From Corticium candelabrum (taxonomy: Eukaryota; Porifera; Homoscleromorpha; Homosclerophorida; Plakinidae), in contig NC_085085.1 in assembly GCF_963422355.1 (NCBI RefSeq), positions 5,307,155 through 5,371,154 on the forward strand: a DNA stretch of 64,000 bases. Reading direction: 5' to 3'. The stretch's first letter is position 1. Each line of letters starts with the position of its first letter. This document shows, in pieces, positions 1 through 28,803 of the stretch. Made by a program: the position numbers and the translations under genes. Under the pieces are notes generated by a model. That model had not been told where the DNA came from. It did not search any database and saw only the letters and a program-made list of their open reading frames with translations.

Positions 1-12
1 TCTGCGTTTCAG

Positions 13-429
13 ACTACGGAGGCGAAGGCATAGCAGGAACCGACATCGTCTTTCTTAACGGCTCGCAGGTAATTTTGTGTATTTATTTCGCGGTGCATGC
101 ACGTTGCGCAACGCCGGTTTGGCATGTTTGCTGATTGGACAGGATCCATGGAAACATGCGTCGAAACTCATCTCGAGCTGCAAAGAGACTAGCATTATGA
201 TATCATGTCCAAACTGCGGTCACGGTACGGTTGCACGTTTCGCTCATTTCTCACAGTTGTCGGACATTAATTTTCTACAGGAGTCGATATGAGAGGTTGT
301 CCTCAACACCCCGTCCAGACTCTGGGCGACGCGAATCAGTGCTCAAACGTCACGGCCGTCAGTCGAGCTCGAGAGAAAGTTCTCGACGCGCTCGACTGCT
401 GGTTGCGAAGTTCTTCGTGTTTGTGTTAA
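13..429 (+). CDS. S28 family serine carboxypeptidase, C-terminal part (gene enters from left edge)
   Basis: Three terminal coding exons are visible: 13-68, 143-224 and 281-429 (stop TAA 427-429). They are joined by GT/AG introns of 74 and 56 bp, and the phases (0, then 1) agree. The spliced reading contains FLNGSQDPWKHASK, then SCPNCGHG, then VDMRGCPQHP, and ends in a Trp/Cys-containing tail. In family S28 (prolyl carboxypeptidase/DPP7/PRSS16 group) the Asp of the NGSxDPW block and the His of the CGHG block are the catalytic Asp and His; the nucleophilic Ser lies upstream, outside the window. The NGSQDPWxHASK plus CxNCGHG...RGCPQ pattern resembles the plant and slime-mould subgroup (EDA2-like) more than vertebrate PRCP. 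Such enzymes are usually secreted or lysosomal and remove C-terminal residues after proline. Reading straight through the last donor at 225 would give a different, shorter tail; homology of the spliced tail decides against that. The family call is firm and the exact substrate unknown. Confidence 0.88.
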
Positions 430-527
430 TCTAGAGAATTAACCGAATGGCGTACGTGTTGTGATGCGAAACACAGTTGAGGCGTTTGCATGGATATGGT
501 TGAAGTAGACACTCTATGTCTGCCAAT

Positions 528-533
528 AATAAA
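528..533 (+). terminator. Poly(A) signal AATAAA of the S28 gene
   Basis: A canonical AATAAA lies 99 bp after the stop codon of the S28 carboxypeptidase, in a short AT-rich stretch, on the same strand. Confidence 0.6.
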
Positions 534-539
534 AGCCGA

Positions 540-1545
540 CACGTTACATTGACTGCTATGTTATAGACATGACTGAATGCTCTGTCATTTACAAACTCAG
601 GAATTTGAGGCCCTTTGCCATAGTAGCTGTCGGTGTCGTCTAGTATTCTAGTATGCAGTCCACTTTAGGATAGGATATGATGCCTTACTCGGTGGGGAGA
701 CCTGGTCTGCTTGTCTTCGTCTGGATGGGCTATTCAAACCTTATTGCTTCCGGCATCCTTGTCTCAACGTCCGATTATGTAGGCTAGCTCCAGCGTTAGC
801 CTGACGAGAAGCCGTAGTCCTGGAGATCGCACAAAGGCGGAAATCGGACTAATTGCGAACCGCTTAGGTATAGAGAATGTATAGAGAACTTCCTGGATAT
901 CTGCACGCTAGACGGGGAAATAGTTTCTGTTGTCTGGCGATTTGCGTTCATGTAGGTTGCTTGGCGTTTTATGTCGCGTTTCTACCGCTCTCTTGTGCTA
1001 ATACTTTACGAAGAAAACGATTCGAGCTAGCTCAACTTGGTGAAGATTGAATTACCGTAATGCTGCATTGCGTATATCAAGGCTTCGTTTTTTCTTCGGA
1101 TTTCTGTACGAGCCATCAGCTCGAGATCGGGTTACTGCGCTGCCATCGGACTCGGTCGGGATGTCGACGTGCCGCTCGCAGCAAAACCTATTGTGGTGTC
1201 TCGTGCGCACCCGTTAGCTAAACGATTCCAAGTACTGGCGACCGTCTACGCGCGAAGTCGGAAGACAAGGCGAACACCGCAAAGTGCATTATCGCCTATG
1301 ACCAGTCTTTCGGAAGCAGCCGCGTTGCGAAGCTCCGTACGCGGCCTGTTGCACCAATTATTGGTATTTGCTGACCGGGCCCAAGAAGCGTTATAGGTTG
1401 ATTGGCTTAGATAATCCAGCAGCTGATGCGGTGCTATTGTCGCCGACTTTGTACCAGCGAATGGGCAGAACGACGAAGGAAGACTTGGCTGTCGAAGCCT
1501 TAGAGGCGACGGTGAGACGGTAATTTGTCTTTCGGGATTGGTCTG
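540..1545. other. Intergenic stretch with no supported gene
   Basis: This stretch lies between the S28 gene and the first Glass-like gene. Short open frames exist on both strands (for example 1169-1396 + and 1391-1582 -), but none has a recognisable domain or consistent splice-linked continuation. It probably contains regulatory DNA for the Glass-like gene. Confidence 0.4.
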
Positions 1546-1549
1546 AACC

Positions 1550-1654
1550 TTTATAAGCGAGCTGCAGAGTGATAGCCGTCACATATCGCCCGCTGTTCGC
1601 AACCCGTGTTCGCGAGCTGCTCGAACAAGAAGACGCGACGAAGTTTGAGACGAG
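1550..1654 (+). promoter_or_regulatory. Candidate TATA box and 5' untranslated exon of the first Glass-like gene
   Basis: TTTATAAG at 1550-1557 is a good TATA box. About 30 bp downstream begins a stretch that ends in a consensus donor (GACGAG|GTATTG, exon end 1654). An acceptor (CTCTCTTACAG) ends at 1736, one base before the predicted ATG at 1738. The sequence therefore supports a short non-coding first exon with an 82-bp intron. The exon also reads open into the coding frame, so extra N-terminal codons are possible, but no upstream ATG is present in that frame after the TAA inside the TATA box. Confidence 0.45.
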
Positions 1655-1737
1655 GTATTGTGTTCGGTCACGATTCAGTCATCGGTAGCGCCATTATAGC
1701 GGTCGTTTAATCGAGCCACTGGCTTCTCTCTTACAGA

Positions 1738-3112
1738 ATGGATACGCAACGAAAATCGTGCGCTCTCTTTCGACCCTACGCGCTGCCGTCGCCGACGAAC
1801 AAGAAATCGTTTTATTTCGACGAGACGCGCAGGCAAGTGGAAGAAAACGAGAGAAACAAAAGGTTTGTATGTGTGTCTGTATTCGATTCACTCCGTCTCG
1901 TATCATGGGTTCGCTGCCACGTCAATTGGTATGTTGTCTAAAGGAAGCAGATGACAGTTTTCGTCGAATTCCCGCTTGAACGCTCGGTTTTCTTGCAACT
2001 CGCGATATTATCAATAGGACTCGATTCCCCCGATACATACCGTTGATACGTTGTAATCAACTTCGTTAGTTGTTGGGGCAGTAGGGCGTAGACCATTTTC
2101 AGAGGTGTTCGGCGTAATTTCGACGCAATCTAGTTACGAGTCTGCCTCGTTCCATAGCGATCTAGTAAAACCATTCATTTGTCTGTCTACAAAGCACTCA
2201 TTCGACGACTGAATTTTCTCACCCGAATTGTTCTCTCTCTATTGCAGAACGGACTGTGATACTGTGTCAGCGTTCAACCGTCCAAAGCCTGTTTCGGATG
2301 CTGTCGATTCACTGCTCGCTCTTCAAGGCTCGCCGAGTCCTGCCGAGAGTCGAGATGCTTCGACTAGTGACAGTGAAGGCGAGATTTTAGCACCTCGCGT
2401 TGAATCGATCGACAGATCGATCAATATCGTCGACGTCAACTCGGTACCGGCCTGGACGTTCGCGTATCCTCGCGATTACTTCGGACAAGGATACGATACG
2501 GGAACTGCGCTGACGTTCAGTCAAGTCTTCAAGCGAGAACCGCTCGTTTCACTCATTGGACATTCACCGCACAACAACCGGCATCTACAGTACACGCCGT
2601 CGTTTACGCCTTTCTTGCCTTCGCCACACGCCGTTAACGTTCCTACTTGGCATTGGCATCATCGCGATTCGACAGCGTGCAACGGCGGCCACTGTTCGAC
2701 ATGTAGCCGGTCGTTCCACGGTCATTCGTCTCTGAGCGGTCACATTCGAGCTCACGGCATCTCGGGAGACCGTCCGTTTCGCTGTCAAGTCTGCTTCAAG
2801 ACGTTCTCTCAGGCGGCCAACTTGAACGCGCACATGAGGACTCACAGCGGAGAACGCCCGTTCAAATGCCCGCTCTGCGACCGCCGATTCTCCCAGTCGT
2901 CGTCCGTGACGACGCACATGCGCACGCACACCGGAGAACGACCGTACAAATGCAAGGTGTGCGAGAAGGCGTTCGCGGACAGCTCGACGTTGACCAAGCA
3001 CTTTAGGATACACAGCGGCGAAAAACCGTACAAGTGTAAGATTTGTGAGCTCAGCTTCTCTCAATCGGGAAACCTCAACAGGCACATGAGAACACACGGA
3101 CATTTCCGGTGA
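1738..3112 (+). CDS. Glass-like C2H2 zinc-finger transcription factor, copy 1
   Basis: Two coding exons, 1738-1862 and 2248-3112, join in phase 2 (AG|A, Arg) across a 385-bp intron, giving 329 residues. Five tandem C2H2 fingers occupy about residues 191-325 at the extreme C terminus. Fingers 2-5 carry the signature helices of insect Glass: [31 protein letters not shown] and [10 protein letters not shown]. In Drosophila, Glass is a nuclear activator needed for photoreceptor identity, and its last three fingers make the specific DNA contacts; those are the best conserved ones here. Finger 1 (CSTC...HIRAH) has lost the usual [10 protein letters not shown] helix and is followed by an enlarged linker (GISGDRPF) instead of a TGEKP type. 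The N-terminal region is Ser/Asp/Pro-rich and unrelated to copy 2. The gene is convergent with the second Glass-like gene. The first exon rests on phase agreement and splice sites, so it is less sure than the finger exon. Confidence 0.83.
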
Positions 3113-4749
3113 CTTGTATCTCTGTCGACGTTACTTTGCGATTTAGCTAATTTTTTTACGTACAAAGTTTTGACTCAAAACTGCCCAAAGTGCTAGTATG
3201 TTAATGTATTTTGATAGCAATATCAAGCCTCCATATTTAGCTATACCGCGAATATCATATTTCCTTTGCTCGTAGTAACTTTATCTGAGGTATTATTATT
3301 CTGTACGCGATACGATGTGAAATGTCTCATTGAATTTACTTTTGTTGAAACGGAACGAGAAGGAAAGCGCGTTAAGAAATAGAGAGCATGCTCGCGCATT
3401 CGTTCGAATTTCGTTTTACATACATCTATATTCAACGAGGTATCCATATAATGACTATCGATTTCATTACTAGAGTGCGATACCCTACTGGTATCCGTGT
3501 TGTACGCTTACAAACTTTACACAACGAAATTACTTACAATAGAGATAAGGATGTAGGGTTGCCAATTTTCTAGATCCTAATGCCTATAGTTTTCGTATAG
3601 CTAACATTCTAACCCACTTTCATTGAAATCGATAGCACATGACCAAGCATGACCGAACACAGTTTTAGGCTCGTCTTGTAAGCATTGAAAGTCATCGACT
3701 ATTCCATCTTACAGAACATAGACCTATTTTAGATGAAATCAACAAGGAGATATGAGAATAGATGCGAAGCTGTTTGTGCATTATGTTTACAAAGCAACGA
3801 GCACAGAAGTATAGATGATTGCCACGCAACGCGGTTCGGCTTCTCTCTTTTCGATACAAAGACGGATTACGTTTACAGTGTTAATCAAATGAGCTACAGT
3901 CATCTACAGCTGCATCCAAAGTTACTAATCACAGTAGCATTACCTTTGTATGATGCATGTGCATACCATAGAAGGAAGCACTTCGCTAGACACTCGTACA
4001 TGTGCTGGTTGATTGTGTTTACAGCAGAGCTATTTGGATACGTGCTGCATCATGAGTCTTCTATTCGGTTAGCAACTCGGAGTGAAACAGGGCGAATATG
4101 GAACCGACACGCAAGCGATATTTTGTTGACGTCACGGAGAGAGGCGACGGATTTCTCGTGTAAGGAACTGGAATACCAAACAGTTCTAGTGCCTTTTCCA
4201 TATGCATGCAATACTTGTTGTAACTAGCCGTCTTTGAATAAAAATAAGTCATACCAAAGAGTGCAAATCAACATGACAAGCTGCGAAGCTCCTCAATCCG
4301 GTCAGGGTCGTCGTTATCGTCAAAACAGTCGACGATATTAGGACACTAGTTGACACATTGTATACACACGACTCGAAATATGGTCACCAAATCTTTATTA
4401 TGTCAGAATATTGTCTCAATAGTACAGGCTCTCAAACTAAATCAGCAATGGTGCAATGTCGGTTCCCACACATATCGATCTGCAAATAATAAAACTAGGT
4501 GCTGCCTCTTCAAACAAAAAAACGCAGCGTCACGTCACGCAAGAAGCTAACGAACTAGGTGAAACTAACACAATCTCTACGGTCTCTAGAAGTGTGTGAA
4601 AGTCATCTAAGTTATGCACAGATGCTGTGCAGTCACTAGACGTCTTGTGTCGATTTGTAAATATGCCAGTTGAATCATCTCGTGTATACAGTACAACACC
4701 AAGCTAAGAGCTTGTTGCTTGTCTATGGACCTCTGCTGATATACGAATT
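3113..4749. other. Intergenic region between convergent Glass-like genes (3' UTRs)
   Basis: This region lies tail to tail between the two zinc-finger genes. AATAAA at 4237-4242 (+) can serve copy 1, and the complement of AATAAA at 4394-4399 (-) can serve copy 2. An open frame of 164 codons (3733-4227, +) has no recognisable domain and is AT-rich in composition like the surroundings, so I treat it as UTR or spacer. Confidence 0.45.
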
Positions 4750-6290
4750 TCATGGAGATACAATCGACCCGTTGCTGCTCGTCTCCCGTTCATCGCGATG
4801 CTTGTTGTGAGTCTTCATGTGTCGATTCAGGTTGCCCGACTGCGAGAAGGCGAGGCCGCATACCTTACATTTGTACGGTTTTTCGCCGCTGTGCGTGCGG
4901 ATGTGCTTCGTCAACGTCGACGTGTCCGCAAACGTGCGTTGACATATTTTGCACTGGTACGGACGCTCGCCGCTGTGCGTTCGCATGTGAGTCGTGACGG
5001 ACGAAGACTGACTAAAGCGTCGACTGCAGATCTTGCACTGGAACGGCTTTTCGCCGCTGTGCGTGCGCAGATGAGCGGTCAGATTAGCGGCCTGAGTGAA
5101 CGACTTTCCGCAGACTTGACAGCAGTAGGGTTTTTCTCCGCTGTGCGTTCTCAAGTGCGTCTTGAGCGTCGACGGACGAGCGTATTTCTTTCCACATATA
5201 TGACACGTGTTGTTTTTGTTCTTCGAGCCAGCCTGGTTGGATGATGACGATGTTTTGAAAGCATCGCTGGCGGTGTCGAATTGTGTTGGCGGCATAGGTC
5301 CGCTCGGTATGCCAACCGGATTCAAGAAACCGGCGGGCATGGGACCGTGCGAGTCGTGAGAAAAGAACGGATGCGGTTTGATGTCGCCCGACGCGAAGAG
5401 TGCAGGCGAATGCCACGGTCCATTCGGTCCGTGAAAGCCGGCCGTCATCGTAACGGACGGAAGCATAGGATGTCCGCTTCCGTGACTGTGATTGACTTCT
5501 GTTCCCATGTGCGGCATCGAATACGCGCCCGCGCGCAACAGATCCGAGTCGGGAAGAAAATTAAGACCCGATGTAAAAGCCATCCCTTCTAGTCCGTCCG
5601 CCTGCGACGTGGCGAGTACACTGTGTTTGAGACGAAGTAGAGTCCGTGCGATTTCGTGACTGCTCTGAGAGACCGGCTGGAGTCTAGAGAAGAGAGATGG
5701 ACAACACTCGGTTAGTTTGAATTACGACAGGACAAAGTTAGTATTGTACAGTCGAGGCGCTCTCCTAATATGGTCGTCCACGGATATACATGTACAGTGC
5801 AATGCGAAACAATAGATGGAGTCGAGTCGACGGACGTGCACATACTAATTACTTTAGAAATTTGAAATGCATGAATGGCGATTGCCAGCTAATGCACAGG
5901 ATGGCAAGAAAAATTATTGCATCTACTCACGACGAACGTACACCGAAAACGCGACCCGACGACGACACACGCAGCGAATACAAACGAAAAAGTATCGACT
6001 TACTCGGTGAGATGCTTGAGTGGTCTCGAGTGAGAGAAACCTCCAATCGACTCGTCACCGCCACTGCCACTCAGAGGGTATCCGATCTCGTAATCTTGGT
6101 GATTCGCCAGCGTCTCGACCGGTGGCAGAGCGAATCGGCTCCCGTTCGCCGTGTGTTCTCCCGTGAAGCTCCCACATCCGGCACTCTGATACGACGAGGT
6201 CAACGGCAACGAACAATCCATTGGTACGACTCGTTTACTCGACGGCCAAGAAACATCAGTCGGGAGTAGAGGTAGAAAACTCGAAGCCAT
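4750..6290 (-). CDS. Glass-like C2H2 zinc-finger transcription factor, copy 2
   Basis: Two coding exons on the minus strand, 6290-6004 and 5683-4750, join in phase 2 (GA|A, Glu) over a 320-bp intron; the product is 406 residues. Five C2H2 fingers lie at about residues 256-388: [45 protein letters not shown] and [10 protein letters not shown], all with TGEKP-type linkers (THSGEKPY). This is the complete Glass finger set, closer to insect Glass than copy 1 because finger 1 is intact. The region before the fingers is rich in Pro, Gly, His and Ser, typical of an activation domain. The intron sits at the same phase as in copy 1. An acceptor (TGTTGTTGCAG, exon edge 6309) just before the ATG suggests a non-coding upstream exon; a matching strong donor on this strand is GGACACAG|GTGAGT at 7093/7092. 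The in-frame ATG at 5583 was rejected as start because the frame continues upstream through a good splice junction. Confidence 0.88.
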
Positions 6291-6309
6291 TCGTACGCCA
6301 CAAGAGGGC

Positions 6310-8220
6310 CTGCAACAACAGAAAGAAGTCAAGATCACTAATCCTTGTAACAATAAAATCGATAAGGGCGGGTCGGTTTGCTTCCACAAACGGCGCTTAG
6401 CGGCCACTCGACGTGTCAAAAGTCGAATTTTGACGTGCACACACGACAGCGAGGGAGCCGAGGCGAAGCCTGATCCGTCGAAGTGCATCCCCTCGAAGAT
6501 CGTTTATGGAAGTACCTGAACTGTTGCCAGAAGCCGGATAAACGTGCCCGCCACGTTCGAATGACCGAGTCGATACACACAGACTCGACGAAGCCTACTG
6601 CACGGCTGCCAAGTGAACTTCGCTATAAATCCTTCCTCACGCCGGACGCGTAGGGCAGTGGCGGTCTCGTCAATGGTCGGGCCGCAAAGTAGATTATGCG
6701 CCAGACTGAAGAGCTCGCCTGCTATATGGATGATGAAAATAGCTGGACCGGCCCGTTTACCGCAAAGAAAGCACTGAAGCGTGATTTAATTATGTCCAAA
6801 CTTGTGGGCTGACCAGCGAGGTGCCGCGTTCATCGCTTGTTCTAACACACTCAGCGGTCGAGCCCCTTGAGGTGAGCACCTTTCGGCGTGTCTCTAATCG
6901 GCGACGTTATTCGATTTTCTGCAATTAAGAGAGTCGAATAGAGCGTTAGTTTGTCCGAGTTAGCCGCACGAGCCGTTGCTAACGTAGGCGGCCACGCGAA
7001 GGACGATTGTATGACATCAGGATGCAGCGCACGTGTCGGTCGCGCGCACTTAACAAAACCGAACCCAGTCATCAAACTCGAACCTGACTCACCTGTGTCC
7101 GACAGACATTATGTTGTATTGCGTCGTCCCAAAATGAGAGCGTCGTCGTTGAATCGTTGCCAGCGCAATGTCTTGCGGCTAGAAGTCGGTTGCTTGGGTG
7201 GTGGAGTGAGCTTGAACGAGCAGACGCTCAGTTGTCGTGTCGAGGAGTGAATAATGGCACGAACCCTGACAGGTAAGCGATTAAATACATCAGAGCAGCT
7301 CTTCAACGCCGTAGGTCCTCTTGCTATAAAAAGGCAGCCTAAATTCAGGCGATTCAATTCTCTCAAAATTCCTGTGGCGCCCCTTGCTCGTCACTTGCTG
7401 AGCTTCCGGGGATATGGCAATTAGCAATGACAGCGGCTCGGTACCGAGCAAAGGGCGTGATGCATACATACATAATTCACTACAACACAAAGTCGTTGAC
7501 TCACAGCACTCGGATAGCAATCAAATATTAAACAGTATTTTTGTCACTTCTCTCGACGTCGCTCGTCAATGTCAGCGTAGAATCCGAGGCGGTCGACTCC
7601 TAATCGACCATCCGGATCTAACTCATTACATGCCTAAGCGACCCTTTAGCGCAAATTATCGAATTACTGACCACTGTTGCAACACATAATGGCCTAGCGT
7701 AACAAATCGTCGACCGGACTCCAAAACATTTACGAAACCGCACGGTTAGCATAGCAAAAGTTGGCGGTAGAGATTGTAAGCGTCGAATAGCGGGGTATGT
7801 TCATACACGCTTGTTTGCGGTTGCTTTCAATTCGCATAACATCACATCCAATACACGCATTACAATTGGATGGACCATCAGATATGCCATTGGTCAAACG
7901 AAATCCGACCACCCAAGGATAGAACGAGCATTGTTACAGTTCCATTAGTATTACGTATGACGAAGACTAGCAGTGACTCACTCTTCCTGTCTAGATCCGA
8001 ATGCCCGTATAAGCTCCATAGAAATATAAACACAACAAGGCGTAGATTTTATACATGACGTCTCTGTCTTGAGGCAATTCTTAGATATGCCTTTTGGCGC
8101 TGCTGCTTAATGCAGAGACGTTTATAGAAGAGATATTTCATGATGAGTCACTGTCCTGTTGTTAGAGCAAAACAACTCATGCAATTACTGAAATTACTCG
8201 TTCCAAAAGAGTGGTCTCTA
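6310..8220. other. Intergenic region upstream of Glass-like copy 2 and downstream of RNF37
   Basis: No gene is supported. It holds two clean plus-strand TATA motifs (GCTATAAATCC near 6620 and GCTATAAAAAGGC near 7322) and a minus-strand splice donor at 7092 that may belong to a 5' UTR exon of the Glass-like gene. A 91-codon open frame at 7414-7689 (+) follows the second TATA box but shows no known domain. Confidence 0.35.
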
Positions 8221-9969
8221 TTAATGACATTGTGAGCGCAAATGAACAACCACCACCTCTGACCTCGGGCACCTCAAATTGCACAGTGGACATTCCACTT
8301 CAGAGCTTGTGTTTCTCCTGGTCGATGATCGTTGATTGGTCAATGTGTGCGAGGACGAACAGTCACGACAAATCAAATGATCACATGGCATCTTGAGCAA
8401 TTGTTGTTCGTCGCACAAGCAGGCAACACAGCCTGCAATGTTGTCGCCTCTTTTTCTCTTGTTTACTACAAAGACACACACAAGATTGTATCTCAACACA
8501 GCAGGCATACTTCCTTTGACGCCATCGCTTTAATCATGCACATATTCTTAACAAAACAAAAATTGGGTGGCTTTTGAGGCAATAATTAGGAATTGGTAAC
8601 AACAACAGCACATCGAATGGCAACCGACTGCAGACACTACAATGCAAAGAAAGCGATCACAATGCTGACCTTGATTGCATACACCGAGCACTTGTTGAAG
8701 TTCAAAGTCTAAGCTCGACCGCAAACGAGCTAAATGAGTAGAAGATGAGGCTTGGTCTTCGACTGATTGCCTCACAACACTATCGACTCCTAGTCTGTCA
8801 GACGGTTCTTTATGTGTCGATGGACTAGAGCGATGCTCGACTTCTTGTCGCTGTGTTACCAACACGCTCTCCTTCGGATCAAACAAGCTGCTTTCACTTC
8901 TGGTGTTGTTTCCTCCTACCCGGTTTCCTTCTGAGGCATCAAAGCTATGACGGTCATTCAAAAACTGGTCGATTCTAGCCTTTAGACTAGCATTTGGGAT
9001 GGGCTTGCTAGTCAATGAATAAGGAAGACCTGTGAATGGATCCGAAGATGGACGACCCCAAGTGGCTTCGACCCTCTTGTGCTTCTCCACAGTCGTCGCA
9101 TCCACATTGTGACCCGAAGGAAGCAGTATTGGCTGAAGCATCACCTCAAATGTGATCTCATCAAGAAACTCATTAGGAACTCGACGGCTATGAGTTGTTT
9201 GAGCTGTAGCTAAATTCTGATCTACATCGTCATCGTCAGTTCTATTTGTAACCATAGTCTCTCTCTTTCGTTTTCTTGAAGATACAGATTCATCCTTCGT
9301 GTTCGAATATGTTTCTACTCGAAGTCTTTCACAGACTGCCAACACAGATTTTCGTGTCTCACCGATGCAATCGGATGCAACAACACCCCAAATCTCAATT
9401 GCCCGTAGCCCAGGAACTGCAGCTCCATCAATGTTCACTATCCTCACGGCTATTCCTTTCGTTGACAACCAATGATAGCCAGTCCTCAATTCGACTGTTT
9501 GGCCAACAAGCTCCGACTTGTTCAAGAAGCTTCCATACACCAGACCTGCAGTTCGATCATCTCTAAATCTGGCATTCTGAAACCGAGTCGCTAAATTGGT
9601 TACACAATCACATCGAGCCGAACGGAACCATTTGCAGTCTTTATCAACCGTGACAGTGGCAGGTTGTATACCAGTCTCCTCTCTGTCACAATCATCAGAG
9701 TTGTGACCAACCCTCCTGCAAACCCACACTTCGATGGCACAGCGTCCAACATTGACAGCAGCAGCAACGAGGACAGACTGCACACAGAGAGGATAAGAGG
9801 TTGTTAATGCCACTTGTACGGGTGGTTTGATGAAACGTTCGCTTCGGAAGCCCCTACGTCGACATACTGCGTCACAGCTAGTCAGGTTGCTCGGCTCGTG
9901 ACCGTCAGCGTGCACAGTAGGGATGCACCGAGCAGAGACGCCAAACTCCGACCTACACAGGTTGTACAT
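8221..9969 (-). CDS. UBOX5: RING finger protein 37 / U-box E3 ubiquitin ligase
   Basis: Two exons, 9969-8685 and 8465-8221, join in phase 1 (G|TA, Val) over a 219-bp intron, giving 509 residues. The N terminus carries the RNF37-specific domain, including the ADGxExxNL and GFRSERFIKPPV blocks. The U-box is at about 265-337 (FLDEITFEVMLQPILLPSG, then TWGRPSSDPFTG and LKARIDQFL), matching vertebrate RNF37 almost position for position. A Lys/Arg-rich nuclear-type motif (RKRKRE) sits near 232. The C terminus has a second zinc-binding module, CVACLCDEQ...MPCDHLICRDC...CPLC, ending in a VVVHL motif like the RVHF end of the human protein. The family transfers ubiquitin with UBE2 enzymes and is found in nuclear bodies. 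The ATG at 9969 matches the conserved family start. The gene is divergent with NRBF2. Confidence 0.93.
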
Positions 9970-10299
9970 GACGTGCGGCCGCAGTCGGCACGAACCGACA
10001 CCGAAACGAAAACGTTAAGATTCCAACAAGAGGAAATTGGACGAAAACCGTCTATAAAAAAAACAAATCGGTCAGTTTCGCTGTGACTCGACTCAACCGC
10101 GTTTAGTTACGTTTTGATTTCGAGAAAGCGACGAGACCGCTGCTTGAGCCAGAGAAAGGCAAGAAAGTCTAGTAAATCCAAACGAAATAACAGAGCTTCC
10201 ACGCATGCGCAATCAATCATTGGCCAACCGTCTGACATATGGCAGTTTCGTCGCCTTTGAACTTGGTATAGTACTTAGTGTCGTTTTCGTGCTCTTACG
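9970..10299. promoter_or_regulatory. Shared divergent promoter of RNF37 (UBOX5) and NRBF2
   Basis: Only 330 bp separate the two start codons, which point away from each other. The interval is CpG-rich, lacks a TATA box and contains an NRF-1-like palindrome (CACGCATGCGCA near 10200, one mismatch to consensus) followed by ATTGG and CCAAC motifs near 10220. This is the usual look of a bidirectional housekeeping promoter. Confidence 0.6.
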
Positions 10300-26701
<16,402 letters not shown>

Positions 26702-27342
26702 CAGTATGTACTGTACTACTGGTATGTGTACAGGAATAATAGTAAGTACGGGTGATAGTACATCACTCTAGAATGTTTAGTTAACTGTATCCTTAGAACC
26801 TTGTATTGGTTATTGTACAGTCAGGTCTCTGTTGCTGTGTCAGTGGGTCTAAGTGCTGACAGCAGGTTTGCCACGCCTAGATATAACACTGTGGTGTGGA
26901 CAACATACCAATTTATCTAATTAACAGCAGTCTTCTGTTGACTCATGATCATATGTGGAGTGATTTGTGGTCACGAGGCATGCTGCATGTTTCTAACTCT
27001 GTTTCAAAAACTTGGCTTATTCCATTAACAATGATATAATGATACATAGGAAAATAAATCGTTATGACATGTCTGTTCACTTAGCAATGTAGGATATTAG
27101 AAAAATCCGTGCAATCCATAGTGTGTTCCAAGCTTCTCGAGCCAGAGAGATATTACAGTGCAATGCAATCACATGAAAATGTACAGCAAAAAAATATTCG
27201 AGGCTGCTGAACAACCAAACTGGACACTATTCTTCATGTAGAGAAACTTTGTAGCTCACACATCCCTGATGTTAGTGCTTTGTCAACGAAAAATGTTTAA
27301 AACTTAATTATACCTCTCTCTCTCTCTAGGAATTGATACTGA
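26702..27342. other. 3' flanks of convergent NRBF2 and EGR genes
   Basis: No gene is seen. The stretch is AT-rich and should contain the 3' UTRs of NRBF2 (+) and the EGR gene (-), whose stop codons are 640 bp apart. Confidence 0.4.
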
Positions 27343-28703
<1,361 letters not shown>

Positions 28704-28760
28704 AGGATATCCGATTGTCCAGCGAGTGTTTGGACAAATGAAGAGCACGGGTGTAGGCGT

Positions 28761-28770
28761 AAAATATATA
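28761..28770 (-). promoter_or_regulatory. TATA box of the EGR gene
   Basis: TATATATTTT on the minus strand lies about 60 bp upstream of the proposed start codon, placing the transcription start near 28735-28740. Confidence 0.6.
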
Positions 28771-28803
28771 GCGAGTTGGTAATCGTCGGTTTGAGTCGCT
28801 ACT

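Noticed and set aside
1741-1862. Alternative reading of Glass copy 1 exon 1 as [15 protein letters not shown]...
   Set aside because: It looks protein-like, but its phase does not join to the finger exon or to the upstream exon; the ATG frame joins both.
3733-4227. Open frame of 164 codons between the Glass-like genes
   Set aside because: No domain, no splice context and AT-rich composition; it lies in what should be 3' UTR.
4798-5244. Plus-strand frames opposite the Glass copy 2 fingers, and 2585-3103 (-) opposite copy 1
   Set aside because: They are antisense shadows of the repetitive zinc-finger codons.
6951-7250. Plus-strand frame with a VIKLEPDSPV motif resembling a sumoylation site
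   Set aside because: No start or splice context and no following domain; the same bases form a strong splice donor on the other strand.
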